Shown: positions 11,104 through 20,228 of the stretch, piece by piece
How the letters are laid out: each line of letters begins with the position of its first letter
Numbering within the stretch: the stretch's first letter is position 1
From: VXNE01 sp963665455
GTDB lineage: Bacteria; Pseudomonadota; Gammaproteobacteria; Pseudomonadales; Azotimanducaceae
Assembly: GCA_963665455.1 (NCBI GenBank)
Contig: OY762279.1
Location: 1,364,001-1,428,000 of the forward strand
Direction: 5' to 3'
DNA length: 64,000 bases
Position numbers and translations under genes: made by a program
Notes under the pieces: generated by a model
Seen by the model: only the letters and a program-made list of their open reading frames with translations
Databases searched by the model: none
What the model was told of the DNA's origin: nothing

Positions 11104-12285
11104 ATGGACGACTTCCGGGCGCACACGCGGGCATGGCTTGAGGAGCACTGCCCGCCGGGGGCGCGGGGATCCGGATCGGGGGCCGTTCCGTGGGGTAGCA
11201 GCAAGGTGCCCCTCGACGCCCACGCCCGCCTGTGGCTCGAACGGATGGCTGAGCGGGGGTGGACCGTCCCCACCTGGCCCAGGGAGTACGGCGGCGCGGA
11301 GCTGAGCCGGGACGAGTACACGGTCCTGATCGAGGAACTCAAGCGCATCGGGGCGCGCACGCCGCTCACCGGCCGCGGCGTCAACTACATCGGCCCCACG
11401 ATTCTCGAACTCGGCACGGACGCCCAGAAACGCCGGTGGCTCCCCGGCATCGCCCGGGGCGAGGGCGGCTGGGCGATGGGATATTCCGAACCCGGGGCCG
11501 GATCGGACCTGGCGAGCTTGAGCCTCCGGGCCGTGCGGGAAGGAGACCACTACATCCTGAACGGGCGCAAGATATGGACGTCGGACGCCATGGAGTCCGA
11601 CTACATCTTCGTGCTCGCGCGCACGAACCCGGACTTGCCGAAGCACCAGGGCATCAGCCTGATCTTGGTCGACATGGATCAACCCGGCGTGCAGGTGCGC
11701 CCGATACGCCTGATCTCCGGCGCGTCGCCATTCAACGAGACCTTGTTCGAGGACGCGGTCGCCTCCGCCTCCGACGTGATCGGCGGTGTGAACAACGGGT
11801 GGTCGGTGGGCAAGCGCCTGCTGCAATTCGAGCGTTCCACCCACGCCGGGATCAACATCTCCGGCTCCCAGGGCGGCCGCGTGTCCGTCAGCCGATTGCC
11901 CGAGCAGGTGAAACGCTACGCGGACACCCACGACGGCCGCATCGCGGACCCGGCGTTGCGCGCCCGGCTGATCCGGCACGAGCAGAACGTCCACGCGCAA
12001 CGGCTCACGCAACGCCGCACCATCGAGGAGCTACAGGCGCGGGCGCCGGGCTTCGCCTCCTCCGCCGTCAAGTTGACGGGTGCGCTGAACGAGCAGGAGG
12101 CTAACGAGTTGCTGCTCGCGGCGCTCGGTACCCGCGGCGTTGGATGGGCGGGAGACGGCTTCGCGGCGGAGGAGATCGAGGCAACCCGGGATTGGCTACG
12201 GCAGAAGGCGCTGACCATCGCCGGTGGGACGAAGGAGGTGCAACTCAACATCGTGGCGAAGCGGGTGTTGGGGTTGCCGGATTAG
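11104..12285 (+). CDS. acyl-CoA dehydrogenase
   Basis: A 393-residue flavoenzyme that would oxidise an acyl-CoA to the 2,3-enoyl-CoA. It has the expected segments: an N-terminal helical domain (MDDFRAHTRAWLEEHCPPGA), the FAD/substrate region WAMGYSEPGAGSDLASL near residue 120, GRKIWTSDAMESDYIFVLAR near residue 153 and the C-terminal IAGGTKEVQLNIVAKRVLGL. The start has GGGGG 6 bp upstream. It closes the three-gene run beginning at 8779. Its layout resembles the second ACAD at 28436-29692, so the organism has several paralogues. Confidence 0.92.
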   Translation: MDDFRAHTRAWLEEHCPPGARGSGSGAVPWGSSKVPLDAHARLWLERMAERGWTVPTWPREYGGAELSRDEYTVLIEELKRIGARTPLTGRGVNYIGPTILELGTDAQKRRWLPGIARGEGGWAMGYSEPGAGSDLASLSLRAVREGDHYILNGRKIWTSDAMESDYIFVLARTNPDLPKHQGISLILVDMDQPGVQVRPIRLISGASPFNETLFEDAVASASDVIGGVNNGWSVGKRLLQFERSTHAGINISGSQGGRVSVSRLPEQVKRYADTHDGRIADPALRARLIRHEQNVHAQRLTQRRTIEELQARAPGFASSAVKLTGALNEQEANELLLAALGTRGVGWAGDGFAAEEIEATRDWLRQKALTIAGGTKEVQLNIVAKRVLGLPD

Positions 12286-12384
12286 GTCAAACAGGAGCAA
12301 AAGGCACAGCAGGTTGTTCGTCTTGTCCCTCTCGGGATTGGTTGTGGCGATGCTCGCTCTCATCTTTCGCGCGGTGATCTAGGA

Positions 12385-13866
12385 TCAGAGGCGTGCACGC
12401 CTCGCCTTAAGCTCCTCCATCATCCCGTCGTGACGTTGTTGGTTCAGGCTGTACAGCGCCATGAACGCCATGCCCACCGCGACGAGCATCCAGTACAGGG
12501 GCCCGGTCATGAAGAACAAGCCGTTCAGCATCTCCGGGGTGAGCATTTCCTTCGTGGCGTGCTCGGGGAAGTTGATGATCTCGAGCCCCAGGCCCCCGAT
12601 CAGGCCTCCCAATCCGCCGGTGGCCTTTAGCCCGAACGTGCGGATCGAGAAGACCATGCCCTCGGCGCGCCGGCCGCTCCGGTACTCATGTTCGTCGGCC
12701 ACGTCGGCCAGTTGCGAGTCGAAGACAATGGTGGAGACCGGGAGGATGAGGAACCCGAGAAACAGGCTGCCGAACAGACTGGGCAGCATCCAGGCGGAGT
12801 CGTTCGGCGGGAAGAAGCCGATCATCTTCAGCGCGGGCGGGAGCCCGACCAGGGCGGCACCGATGAGGGAGGAATAGATGACGGTGCGTTTCTTATCGAG
12901 CGCGCGGGTCAACCACGCGGCCAGCGGCAGCGCGACGACCATGCCTGGAATCATGACGAAACGTTGGATCGACATCTCCTCGGTCGTGAGGTCGAACCCG
13001 AAGATGTACGTGTACGTACCGACTACGCCGAGTATCCCGAAGGACACCAGCATGACGAGCCACGCCACGCAGATGGAGACGTAGGACCGGGTCGTCAGAA
13101 GGGAGACGAGATCACGAAGGTTGTCGCGCAGCCTCACCCGCTGGTGCTCCACGTCGTGCAGGTGGGGGATCTGGTCTCGCGTGCCGGCCGTGCAGACGAT
13201 GAGCATCAGGCAGAGGAAGGCCGTCCCGGCGAGCGCCATGGCGGGATAGCCTTCGGGGTTGAGCAACCCGTTCTCGTATCCGTCCGTGCTCGGGAAGAGG
13301 ATGAGGAACACGAATGCGGCAAGGAGCACGCCTCCGATCATGCCGACCACCGAGTTGAGGCCGAGGACGGACGTGCGTTCGTGATAGTCGTCGGTCAACT
13401 CCGCGCCGAGCGCATCGTGCGGCACCGCGAAGAAGGTCTTGCCGATGCGCAGCAGCACCATCGTCGCGAGGAACCACCAGAAGTAGAACGTCTCGGACAT
13501 CCCACCCGGCGGCGCGTACAGGAGGTAGAAGCCGAGGCCCAGGGGCAGCACGGAACCGAGCATGAATGGGTGGCGCCGCCCCCAACGCGAACGGAAGTTG
13601 TCGGACAGCGAGCCGACCAACGGGTCGGTCACCGCATCGACGGCGCTCGCCACGAAGAAGACGATGCCGCACAGGTAGGCGTCCACGCCGAGCACCTGGT
13701 TGTAGAACACCATCGTCGCGATGGCCGCGGCACCGATCGCGGCTTCCTCGAACGCCCCGGTCGAGAAGGCGATCCTGGTCCTGAGCGGCACCTTGCCGGC
13801 GCGCTCGGTGCGCCGTGCCCCTCGCGGTGGACGCGGTGCGCCTGGCCGGTTATCGACGCTCGCCAT
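12385..13866 (-). CDS. MFS transporter of the GPH (glycoside-pentoside-hexuronide/cation symporter) family
   Basis: A 493-residue inner-membrane carrier with 12 predicted transmembrane segments. The family signature is DAVTDPLVGSLSDNFRSRWG followed by RRHPFML near residue 80-105, and FFAVPHDALGAELTDDYHER near residue 145 fits GPH carriers. A basic leader (RPPRGARRTERAGKVPLRT) precedes the first segment. GPH proteins import sugars or glycosides, but many relatives in heterotrophic proteobacteria have no known substrate. The gene lies 48 bp downstream of a PhyH dioxygenase on the same strand and could be co-transcribed with it. Confidence 0.88.
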   Translation of the reverse strand: MASVDNRPGAPRPPRGARRTERAGKVPLRTRIAFSTGAFEEAAIGAAAIATMVFYNQVLGVDAYLCGIVFFVASAVDAVTDPLVGSLSDNFRSRWGRRHPFMLGSVLPLGLGFYLLYAPPGGMSETFYFWWFLATMVLLRIGKTFFAVPHDALGAELTDDYHERTSVLGLNSVVGMIGGVLLAAFVFLILFPSTDGYENGLLNPEGYPAMALAGTAFLCLMLIVCTAGTRDQIPHLHDVEHQRVRLRDNLRDLVSLLTTRSYVSICVAWLVMLVSFGILGVVGTYTYIFGFDLTTEEMSIQRFVMIPGMVVALPLAAWLTRALDKKRTVIYSSLIGAALVGLPPALKMIGFFPPNDSAWMLPSLFGSLFLGFLILPVSTIVFDSQLADVADEHEYRSGRRAEGMVFSIRTFGLKATGGLGGLIGGLGLEIINFPEHATKEMLTPEMLNGLFFMTGPLYWMLVAVGMAFMALYSLNQQRHDGMMEELKARRARL

Positions 13867-13914
13867 CGTCTCGGTGGGTCCGGGTGGTTGGCGTGGTCCT
13901 TCCGGAGTCCGCCG

Positions 13915-14802
13915 CTACTGCTTGGACATGAGCGAGCACTGCACGATCTTCTTCATGTCGACGCCGCCGCTCACCGCGGTCGCGGTGCCGAAGAAGGCAT
14001 GGTTGCCGATCACGCTGAGTAGCTCCGGCGATGCGGACGCCACGTACTCTTCGTTCTCGAGCAGGTGCGTGTAATCGTCGATCGGTTGCGTGTACAGCCG
14101 CTGAAAGGTCGCGTGCAACACGGTGCGGGTGCCGGGAATCGTGCGCGGTCCGTTGCCGTGCCAGACGGAGCCGTCCCAGGCCACGACTGACCCTTGCTCG
14201 ACCTCCACCGGGATCGTCACGGGGTTCCTGATCTCGTCCCGGCTCGGATGCCGGCGCAGCCGGTTCGAGCCCGGCACGACGCGGGTCGCGCCGCCGGCCT
14301 CCGTCATGCCCTCGCAGGGAATGCAGAAGGTCAGAAACAGGTTGTGTTCGGGAAACGGAGCTGGAACCCAGTTCTGATCGGCGTGCATGAAGAGCCCTGG
14401 GTCGCCTTGGCGCTTGACGGAGCCCTTGATCTGCCCGGCGCGGAAGCCCATCCCGACGCTGGCTTCGGCGACCGCCAAGATCTTCGGCAGCGTCACGACC
14501 TGATCCACCACCGGATGACGCCCCAAGAGCATCGCGGCGGCGACGCCCCTGGCTTCACCCTCTGACTGGTCGGCGAACATGTGGATGACCTCGCGTAGTT
14601 CGTCGAGCAGCGCTGGTGGCGCGACGTGTGGAACCACGGTGTAGCCCTGGTCGTGCAGGTCTTCGATGCACGTCCATAGGTCGAGTTCGTCGATGCGGGG
14701 TTTGAGCGAATCCGACACTTGATAGGGTGGGAGGGTCGCCATGAAGTGGTCGGGCTCGCTCTTCGCCCGTTGGGCGGATGTCGATGTCTCCGGTTCGGCC
14801 AC
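13915..14802 (-). CDS. phytanoyl-CoA dioxygenase (PhyH) family oxygenase
   Basis: A non-heme Fe(II)/2-oxoglutarate oxygenase of 295 residues. The iron site is visible as FMHADQNW (His-x-Asp) and WDGSVWHGNGP (distal His), followed by the Arg that binds 2-oxoglutarate in GTRTVLHATF. GGATRVVPGSN between them is also typical. I prefer the GTG at 14802 because AGAGGA lies 8 bp upstream; in-frame ATGs exist at 14877 and 14742. The substrate is unknown. It is transcribed divergently from a second PhyH gene, with 132 bp between the starts. Confidence 0.88.
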   Translation of the reverse strand: MAEPETSTSAQRAKSEPDHFMATLPPYQVSDSLKPRIDELDLWTCIEDLHDQGYTVVPHVAPPALLDELREVIHMFADQSEGEARGVAAAMLLGRHPVVDQVVTLPKILAVAEASVGMGFRAGQIKGSVKRQGDPGLFMHADQNWVPAPFPEHNLFLTFCIPCEGMTEAGGATRVVPGSNRLRRHPSRDEIRNPVTIPVEVEQGSVVAWDGSVWHGNGPRTIPGTRTVLHATFQRLYTQPIDDYTHLLENEEYVASASPELLSVIGNHAFFGTATAVSGGVDMKKIVQCSLMSKQ

Positions 14803-14934
14803 GATTACTATCCTCTTCGATGGCGCATCGGGAGCGGCTGGCGAACCAGCATGCGCTGCTCGGGCTTGACGGCCCATAGCCTAATCCATCGTGGTGGTGG
14901 AGGCGGAACCGGCCCACCGAGGGAGAACGACAGC

Positions 14935-15837
14935 ATGTCCGCACAGACCATCCAAACCCCCGACCAACAGGCACTGGCGCGCACGCTGGCCGCCATCGGC
15001 CGGCTGGGGCTGAACGACAACCTCATCGAACTCGATGCACGGGGGTACACGATCATTCGGGGCGTGTTGACCGAGGATCAGGTCGAATGCGCCAAGTCCG
15101 CGATACTCAAGCGTGTCGAATCTCGCATCGGCAGGCCCGTCGATCCCGACACGGCGACCGGCGAGGACTTTCAGAGCCCGATGGGCACGAGTCTCGACAA
15201 CATCGGCTACTTGCTGCACGACGACGAAGTGTTCGAGGAGATCCTGATGGCCGAGAAGCCCCTGGCCCTGGTCGGCTACCTCGTCGGCGAGAGCTGCCTC
15301 ATATCGAGCATCAGTTGCTTCTTCAAGGGGCCGGGCCCGACGGGCGTGCTGCCGTTGCACGCGGACACGCTGGGGCCCCAGCCGTTTCCAACGTACGCCC
15401 AGACCGCCAACGTCAACTACGCGCTCACGCCCTACAGCCGCGAAGGAGGTGCGACCGCCATCGTCCCGGGCAGCCACAAGCGCGCCCGCCAGCCGGCGTT
15501 CTCGGAGATGGCGTTGAGCGGGGATCAGGCCAATGCCGAGGCCATCCCCCTCGATATGGCCCCCGGCGACTGCGCGGTCTGGCATGGCCATACCTGGCAC
15601 GGATCCTACGAGAGGCAGATTCCGGGCATCCGGATGAACTTGGCCCATTACTTCGCACGGCATCATGTCGCGGTGCAGGAGCGGCACAAGGGCGAGGTGC
15701 CCCAGGAAGTGCTGGATCGTCACGCCGACGACGAGCGCTTCCACCGCCTGCTCGGCCTCGATCACCCCTACGGGTGGGCCAGTGAAGGACCGGATCCGAC
15801 GAAGATGATGGGGACGCCGACGGGCTGGTATGACTGA
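14935..15837 (+). CDS. phytanoyl-CoA dioxygenase (PhyH) family oxygenase
   Basis: A second Fe(II)/2-oxoglutarate oxygenase, 300 residues. It shows VLPLHADTLGPQPF (His-x-Asp), GGATAIVPGSHKRARQP, CAVWHGHTWHGSYER (distal His) and IRMNLAHYFAR carrying the co-substrate Arg. ATG 14935 follows GGGAG. It is only loosely similar to its divergent neighbour at 13915-14802, so the pair is not a recent duplication. The stop codon lies inside the start of the following Rpn-like reading frame, an 8-bp overlap. Confidence 0.88.
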   Translation: MSAQTIQTPDQQALARTLAAIGRLGLNDNLIELDARGYTIIRGVLTEDQVECAKSAILKRVESRIGRPVDPDTATGEDFQSPMGTSLDNIGYLLHDDEVFEEILMAEKPLALVGYLVGESCLISSISCFFKGPGPTGVLPLHADTLGPQPFPTYAQTANVNYALTPYSREGGATAIVPGSHKRARQPAFSEMALSGDQANAEAIPLDMAPGDCAVWHGHTWHGSYERQIPGIRMNLAHYFARHHVAVQERHKGEVPQEVLDRHADDERFHRLLGLDHPYGWASEGPDPTKMMGTPTGWYD

Positions 15838-16381
15838 GGGCGGGCTCCCGTTGCGAGCGTACGCCGTTCTGCTTGACGCCCAATCGCGGCGGCGCGACGA
15901 TTCCGGTGGGGCGAACATCGTCGCGCTACTGCTACGTTTGAACGCCTCCGCGCCGGAGGACGCGCACGGGACGCTGGAGCAAATGGCGCGGTGGTTGCGT
16001 CGGGAGCCCTCGACCGAGTTGGCGCGTGTCCTGGTCGACGAATTGGCGGACTGGATGTCGGTGTGCCTCGACCTTTCCCGGGAGGCGGCGGCATCGATTC
16101 GGCGCATGCTTGCGGGAGAGAAGGAGACGGAAGGCATGATGGCGTTGGCAAAACGCGCGCAAGAGTTGCGAGAGGAGGGTAGCGCCGAGGGCCAGGCCCA
16201 ACTTCTCGTGTCCTTGGCCGAACGTAGGTTCGGTGAGGCAACGGCGGCGGCGCTGGCCGCGCGCTTGGAGCATGTGCGCGACGCGGACGCGTTTGTGGAG
16301 ATAGGGGCTTGGGTCGCGGATTGCCACACGGGACGCGAAGTGCTGGAGCGGATCGACGGACTCGGACCGGAGGTCCCCTGA
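15830..16381 (+). CDS. C-terminal part of an Rpn/PDDEXK-transposase-like protein (DUF4351-type tail), nuclease domain missing
   Basis: A 183-residue protein resembling the C-terminal half of Rpn (YhgA-like) recombination-promoting nucleases: ANIVALLLRLNASAPEDAH then helical ARVLVDELADWM, and the typical AQELREEGSAEGQAQLLVSL-AERRFG linker with DUF4351-like tail. The N-terminal PD-(D/E)XK nuclease domain expected in front is absent; instead the frame begins 8 bp before the stop of the PhyH gene. It therefore appears to be a 5'-truncated remnant, although the remaining frame is intact and could be translated by coupling. The identification is from family recollection, not a search. Confidence 0.55.
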   Translation: MTEGGLPLRAYAVLLDAQSRRRDDSGGANIVALLLRLNASAPEDAHGTLEQMARWLRREPSTELARVLVDELADWMSVCLDLSREAAASIRRMLAGEKETEGMMALAKRAQELREEGSAEGQAQLLVSLAERRFGEATAAALAARLEHVRDADAFVEIGAWVADCHTGREVLERIDGLGPEVP

Positions 16382-16419
16382 CCGTCAGCCGGACTGGTCG
16401 GGAACCAAGCGAGGTTAAC

Positions 16420-17892
16420 TCACGCATCCCCCCATCGCGCCCGCTGTTCCGCATCCAACGAAGCGCCTGCGATGTACGACTCCGCATCAAGCACCAGCGA
16501 GCGCCGCTCGTCGGCCCGATAGACCGGCCACTCCGGCAGCCCGCCCCCGTTGGGGTTGCCCGTTCTGGCGAACGCGAGCACCGTGTCCGACCACTTCCGC
16601 GCCAGACCGACGACCACCGGATCGTTCCCGTCGTGCATGACGATGCCGGGGCGGTCGGGGCGGCTGAAGGAGTTGAAGGTGAAGGCGATTTCGGCGGCGT
16701 GGGTGGCGCCGAGTGCGCCTTCCATGATCGTCGCGGGCAGATCGAAGCGGTAGAGCCAGCCGCAATCGTTGGCGGCGGTGGCGGCAAGGGTGGCGTTGAT
16801 GGCGGCGCGGCGAAACAGGTCGTTCCACGTGCGTTCGAAGCGTTGGGTGGCGGAGTCTTCTGGATGCGCGGCCCCCAAGCGTTCGAGATAGGCGGTCGGG
16901 TCGGCTCCGTCGAGCGCCATGGCCGCGATCATCGGGGTCATCGCGCCGTGGCCTTCTGCGGGCACCGCCAAGGAAAGCAACGTGCCCTCGTTGGCGTTGG
17001 AACCGGCCATGTAGGGCATGCAGTCGGTGCCCTTCTCCGCGATCGCCTGGGCCGTCGAGCGGGTCACGATGGTGCCGTCCACGGCCGCGCCGAACGGCAG
17101 CGCGCTGGCCATCTGCACGTCGAGTAGCTCCGCGCCGCTCAGGGAGGCCAGCTTGTCGAGCAAGCCGTCGGCATCCACGCCGAGGTGCTCGGCCAGTTGC
17201 GCGGCGATGGGAATCGGCGGCGTCGCGACGATGGTGCCGGAGTGGGAGATCGCCTTGTGATAGAGGCCGTCGGCCGCCGGCGCGGCGATCAGGCAGTTCA
17301 CCGAAGCGCCCCCGGCGGATTCGCCGAAAATCGTCACGTTGCCCGGATCGCCGCCGTAGTCGGCGATGTTCTGGCGGACCCATTCGAGCGCCAGGATCTG
17401 GTCGCCGATGCCATTGGAGGCGGAACCCTGGTAGTCATCGCCATGGTCGGAGAGGTCGAGAAAACCGGCGAACCCCAGCCGATAGTTGATGGTCACGACG
17501 ACCACGTCGCCCTGGGCGGCGAGCGCCGTGCCGTTGTAGTCGTAGCCCGACCCCGAGCCGAACGCGCCGCCATGAATCCAGAACAGCACCGGGCGCCGGC
17601 CCTCATCGCAACCCGGCGTGTGGATGTTCAGGAACAGGCAGTCTTCATCGCGTGAGAATTCCGCCGGGTCGCGTTCCAGGAGTTCGGCGAAGATGCCCTC
17701 CGGTTGCGGCTGCCAGGAACGATGTCGAATCCTAGTGGCGTCGTAGGTGCCTTCCCACGGCCCCGCCATCCGCGCCGCCTTGAAGCGGCGGTCTCCGGTC
17801 GGGGGTTGTCCATAGCGGATGCCGAGGAAGATCTGGATGTCGCCGTCGACGGAGCCCTCGATGGCGCCGAGGCGTGTGTGGATCGTCGTCAT
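16420..17892 (-). CDS. type-B carboxylesterase
   Basis: A 490-residue alpha/beta-hydrolase of the cholinesterase/type-B carboxylesterase family, which hydrolyses carboxylic esters. It starts TRLGAIEGSVDGDIQIFLGI, has EDCLFLNIHTP near residue 83, the oxyanion loop FWIHGGAFGSGSG near residue 105 and the nucleophile elbow FGESAGGASVN with Ser192. The charge-relay Asp/Glu and His fall in the later half (THAAEIAFTFN contains the usual H-A-A-E-I motif). No signal peptide is apparent, so it is likely cytoplasmic. It stands alone between convergent and same-strand neighbours. Confidence 0.92.
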   Translation of the reverse strand: MTTIHTRLGAIEGSVDGDIQIFLGIRYGQPPTGDRRFKAARMAGPWEGTYDATRIRHRSWQPQPEGIFAELLERDPAEFSRDEDCLFLNIHTPGCDEGRRPVLFWIHGGAFGSGSGYDYNGTALAAQGDVVVVTINYRLGFAGFLDLSDHGDDYQGSASNGIGDQILALEWVRQNIADYGGDPGNVTIFGESAGGASVNCLIAAPAADGLYHKAISHSGTIVATPPIPIAAQLAEHLGVDADGLLDKLASLSGAELLDVQMASALPFGAAVDGTIVTRSTAQAIAEKGTDCMPYMAGSNANEGTLLSLAVPAEGHGAMTPMIAAMALDGADPTAYLERLGAAHPEDSATQRFERTWNDLFRRAAINATLAATAANDCGWLYRFDLPATIMEGALGATHAAEIAFTFNSFSRPDRPGIVMHDGNDPVVVGLARKWSDTVLAFARTGNPNGGGLPEWPVYRADERRSLVLDAESYIAGASLDAEQRARWGDA

Positions 17893-17981
17893 GAGGAATC
17901 AGGCCTCCGGTGCTGCTCTCGGGCGCGGTGTTGACGGGCATTGTAGCGATCCATTGCGGGCCTCTGGGGCTGCCGGCCCGG

Positions 17982-20228
17982 CTACTCCACCGTTGTGTCG
18001 TACCGCACGCCGTCCGGTACCGGTACCGCCTGGTGGACCGTGACGCCGTGCGTGCCCTCGGTGCGCATGGAGGAATCCACCGCCACGAAGGACGTGTAGC
18101 TCGAGACGAGCTGGTGCCGCAGCGCGATGCGACGGATCGAGTCGCCGAGTTCCCCGTGGGGATCGCCCGCCGTCGCCTGCCGGTCCGTCAGGTCCGCGAT
18201 GCTGAGCCGGGCCCAGACCTTCGCGATGTAGGGTGCCGCGGGACTGCCCTCGTGCGTCGCCACGGCGAGGGTACGCCGCGCGTCGCCGGCGGTGCCGGAG
18301 AGGGTTAGCGTGCCGGGCGTCCCCTCGAATCTGCCCGCGACGACCAATGGCCGGCCGACGAAGAGGTCCGGGAGCGCGCGCGGGTAGGTGTCCCGCACCT
18401 CCATCCCGCCCCAGTCGATCTCCACGTCCCTCAATGCGGGATGACTTACACGATCAAAGAAGTTGCTCATCACCTCTTGGGCGGAGTCCCGCAGCCCGAG
18501 ATAGGCGGCGACGCCACGTCCCTCGCTGGCCATGCGCTCCATCAGGTAGCGGTTGACGGAACTGCCGACGCCGAAGCTGAAGATGCGCGCGTTGCCGATG
18601 TTTCGATGCACCGCCGCCAAGACGTCGGCCTCGTTGCCGATGTAGCCATCGGTCATGAACGAGACGAAGCGCAGATGCGACGGGCTCTTTCGTGCGAGGG
18701 GCAGGCCCCTCGCGCTCCCCGGCTGAGGGCTCTGCGGAAAGCCGAGGGCCGTTTCGACGCCCCGCAGCATCTCCGTGCCGCCACTGCCGTCGAGGGTGGC
18801 GAGGTAGCGGCGCGCGGCCGCCAGATTGCGCGGGGTCGCCCTGACCGGCGTCGGACCGAACTGGGAGGCACCGTCGGAGAAGCGGATGATCTGGAACGTG
18901 TCGTCGCGCCGCAGGCGGGTGAGTGCCGCGGTGACCGCCTCCTTCGCCTGCTCCAGCGGCCTCCCGTTCATGGAGCCGGAGCAGTCGATGACGAACACCA
19001 TCTCCATCGGTTGCCGGGAGAGCGAGCGGGCGTCCCTGGGCGGGATGACCTGCAACGTGAAGTAGCCCTCTCCCGTCTCGGGGTCGCGGTGGGTCAACAG
19101 GTTCGACTTGATGGTCTCACCGGCGACACGGAAGTCGAGCACGAAGTCGCGGTTGGGGATGGTCGTTTCCCGTGCGAGGCGCACGACGGTGGATTCGGAC
19201 CCCTGCTCCTCGACGACGATCTCATGGGTCGATTTCAGTTCCTCGATGGCGACCCCGGCGTCGAGGCGCACGGTGATGCCGAGGTCGTGACCCGACCGCT
19301 CCGTGGGTGCCAGGTACTCGACGCCCGTCGCATTCGGCGAGGTCGTCTTGCCGCCCCGCGGCAGCGCGGCGATGGGGTCGCTATGGCCGGCGGGGTTGTA
19401 GCGCGGCCCGACGACCGTCGGAAAGACGAAGGAATACCAGCCGTCCTTGTAGGCCAGGGTGTGGAAATACGTGATGTCGACCTCGATCGCCTTGCCGGGC
19501 TCGATGTTGGCCACCTTCTGCTCGAAGATGTTCGGTCGTCGTTGGACGAGCAGGCTCGCCCGATAGCCCTGGGCGCGCGCCGCTCGATAGATCTGTTCGG
19601 CCTCCTCCTTCTCCCGGAGGATGCCGCGGATCGTGCGGTCCCCGATGACCATCAGGAACTCGCTGACGGCGGCCTTCTCCGGCAGGGGGAAGAGGTAGAC
19701 CGCCTCGATCTTCGTGTCGAAGGGGTTCGCGAACCGCTGGTTAACCTGGACCGTGCCGATGTAGCCGGCGATGGCGGCATCCACCGCCGTGTGCTCCAGG
19801 GGTAGCGGCACCCGTTCAACGGCTTCCGGTGCGTCGGGGGCGGTTCGACTCGCCAGCATTGCGCCGGTGCCGGGATCCGAGGCATCCCGGTGCGTTGTGC
19901 CGTACTCGGGCGGTGGCGGGGCGGCGAACTCCTCCGGCGCTTGGGCGGCTTTCGCTATGACCCAGAGCTCGGTGTCGTCGGCATCGAGCACGATGCGCTC
20001 GGGGAGTACGGCGTTGAGCGTCGGCCGGACACGCGGCAAGGGCGGCGTTCTAGATTTCCTGTGGCCCGCCGTCACCACGACTTCCTCGACGGCCTCGGGC
20101 TCGGGCGGTGGGGCAGGTTCCGGCGTGGGTACCGGCTTCTCCGGCGCGGGGACCGAGCACGAACCGACGCCGACCAGGCCGATCAGCAGCGTCGCGGCGA
20201 TCAATGCGGGGCGCGTGTGTAGCGTCAT
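17982..20228 (-). CDS. VIT and von Willebrand A domain lipoprotein
   Basis: A 748-residue secreted protein. The N-terminus MTLHTRPALIAATLLIGLVG ends in a lipobox-like VGSC (Cys24), then a Pro/Glu-rich linker and an unusual EEVVVTAGHR stretch. A VIT domain follows at about residues 140-255 (VNQRFANPFDTKIEAVYLFP-LPEKAAV). The vWA domain at about 400-580 has an intact MIDAS motif, FVIDCSGSMNG near residue 411, and FMTDGYIGNE. This resembles the marine proteobacterial sortase-target proteins, but no LPxTG tail or sortase is present. Its ATG overlaps the preceding gene by 4 bp (ATGA). It is the last gene of the operon headed by the ECF sigma factor and is probably anchored in the envelope. Confidence 0.9.
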   Translation of the reverse strand: MTLHTRPALIAATLLIGLVGVGSCSVPAPEKPVPTPEPAPPPEPEAVEEVVVTAGHRKSRTPPLPRVRPTLNAVLPERIVLDADDTELWVIAKAAQAPEEFAAPPPPEYGTTHRDASDPGTGAMLASRTAPDAPEAVERVPLPLEHTAVDAAIAGYIGTVQVNQRFANPFDTKIEAVYLFPLPEKAAVSEFLMVIGDRTIRGILREKEEAEQIYRAARAQGYRASLLVQRRPNIFEQKVANIEPGKAIEVDITYFHTLAYKDGWYSFVFPTVVGPRYNPAGHSDPIAALPRGGKTTSPNATGVEYLAPTERSGHDLGITVRLDAGVAIEELKSTHEIVVEEQGSESTVVRLARETTIPNRDFVLDFRVAGETIKSNLLTHRDPETGEGYFTLQVIPPRDARSLSRQPMEMVFVIDCSGSMNGRPLEQAKEAVTAALTRLRRDDTFQIIRFSDGASQFGPTPVRATPRNLAAARRYLATLDGSGGTEMLRGVETALGFPQSPQPGSARGLPLARKSPSHLRFVSFMTDGYIGNEADVLAAVHRNIGNARIFSFGVGSSVNRYLMERMASEGRGVAAYLGLRDSAQEVMSNFFDRVSHPALRDVEIDWGGMEVRDTYPRALPDLFVGRPLVVAGRFEGTPGTLTLSGTAGDARRTLAVATHEGSPAAPYIAKVWARLSIADLTDRQATAGDPHGELGDSIRRIALRHQLVSSYTSFVAVDSSMRTEGTHGVTVHQAVPVPDGVRYDTTVE

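Noticed and set aside
9988..12012. 674-codon antisense frame over the PiT-like and acyl-CoA dehydrogenase genes
   Set aside because: Low-complexity Arg/Pro/Glu content, no domain, and sense genes are well supported.
12688..14022. Long plus-strand frame opposite the GPH transporter
   Set aside because: His/Glu/Asp-rich antisense composition, no motif; the transporter motifs on the minus strand are unambiguous.
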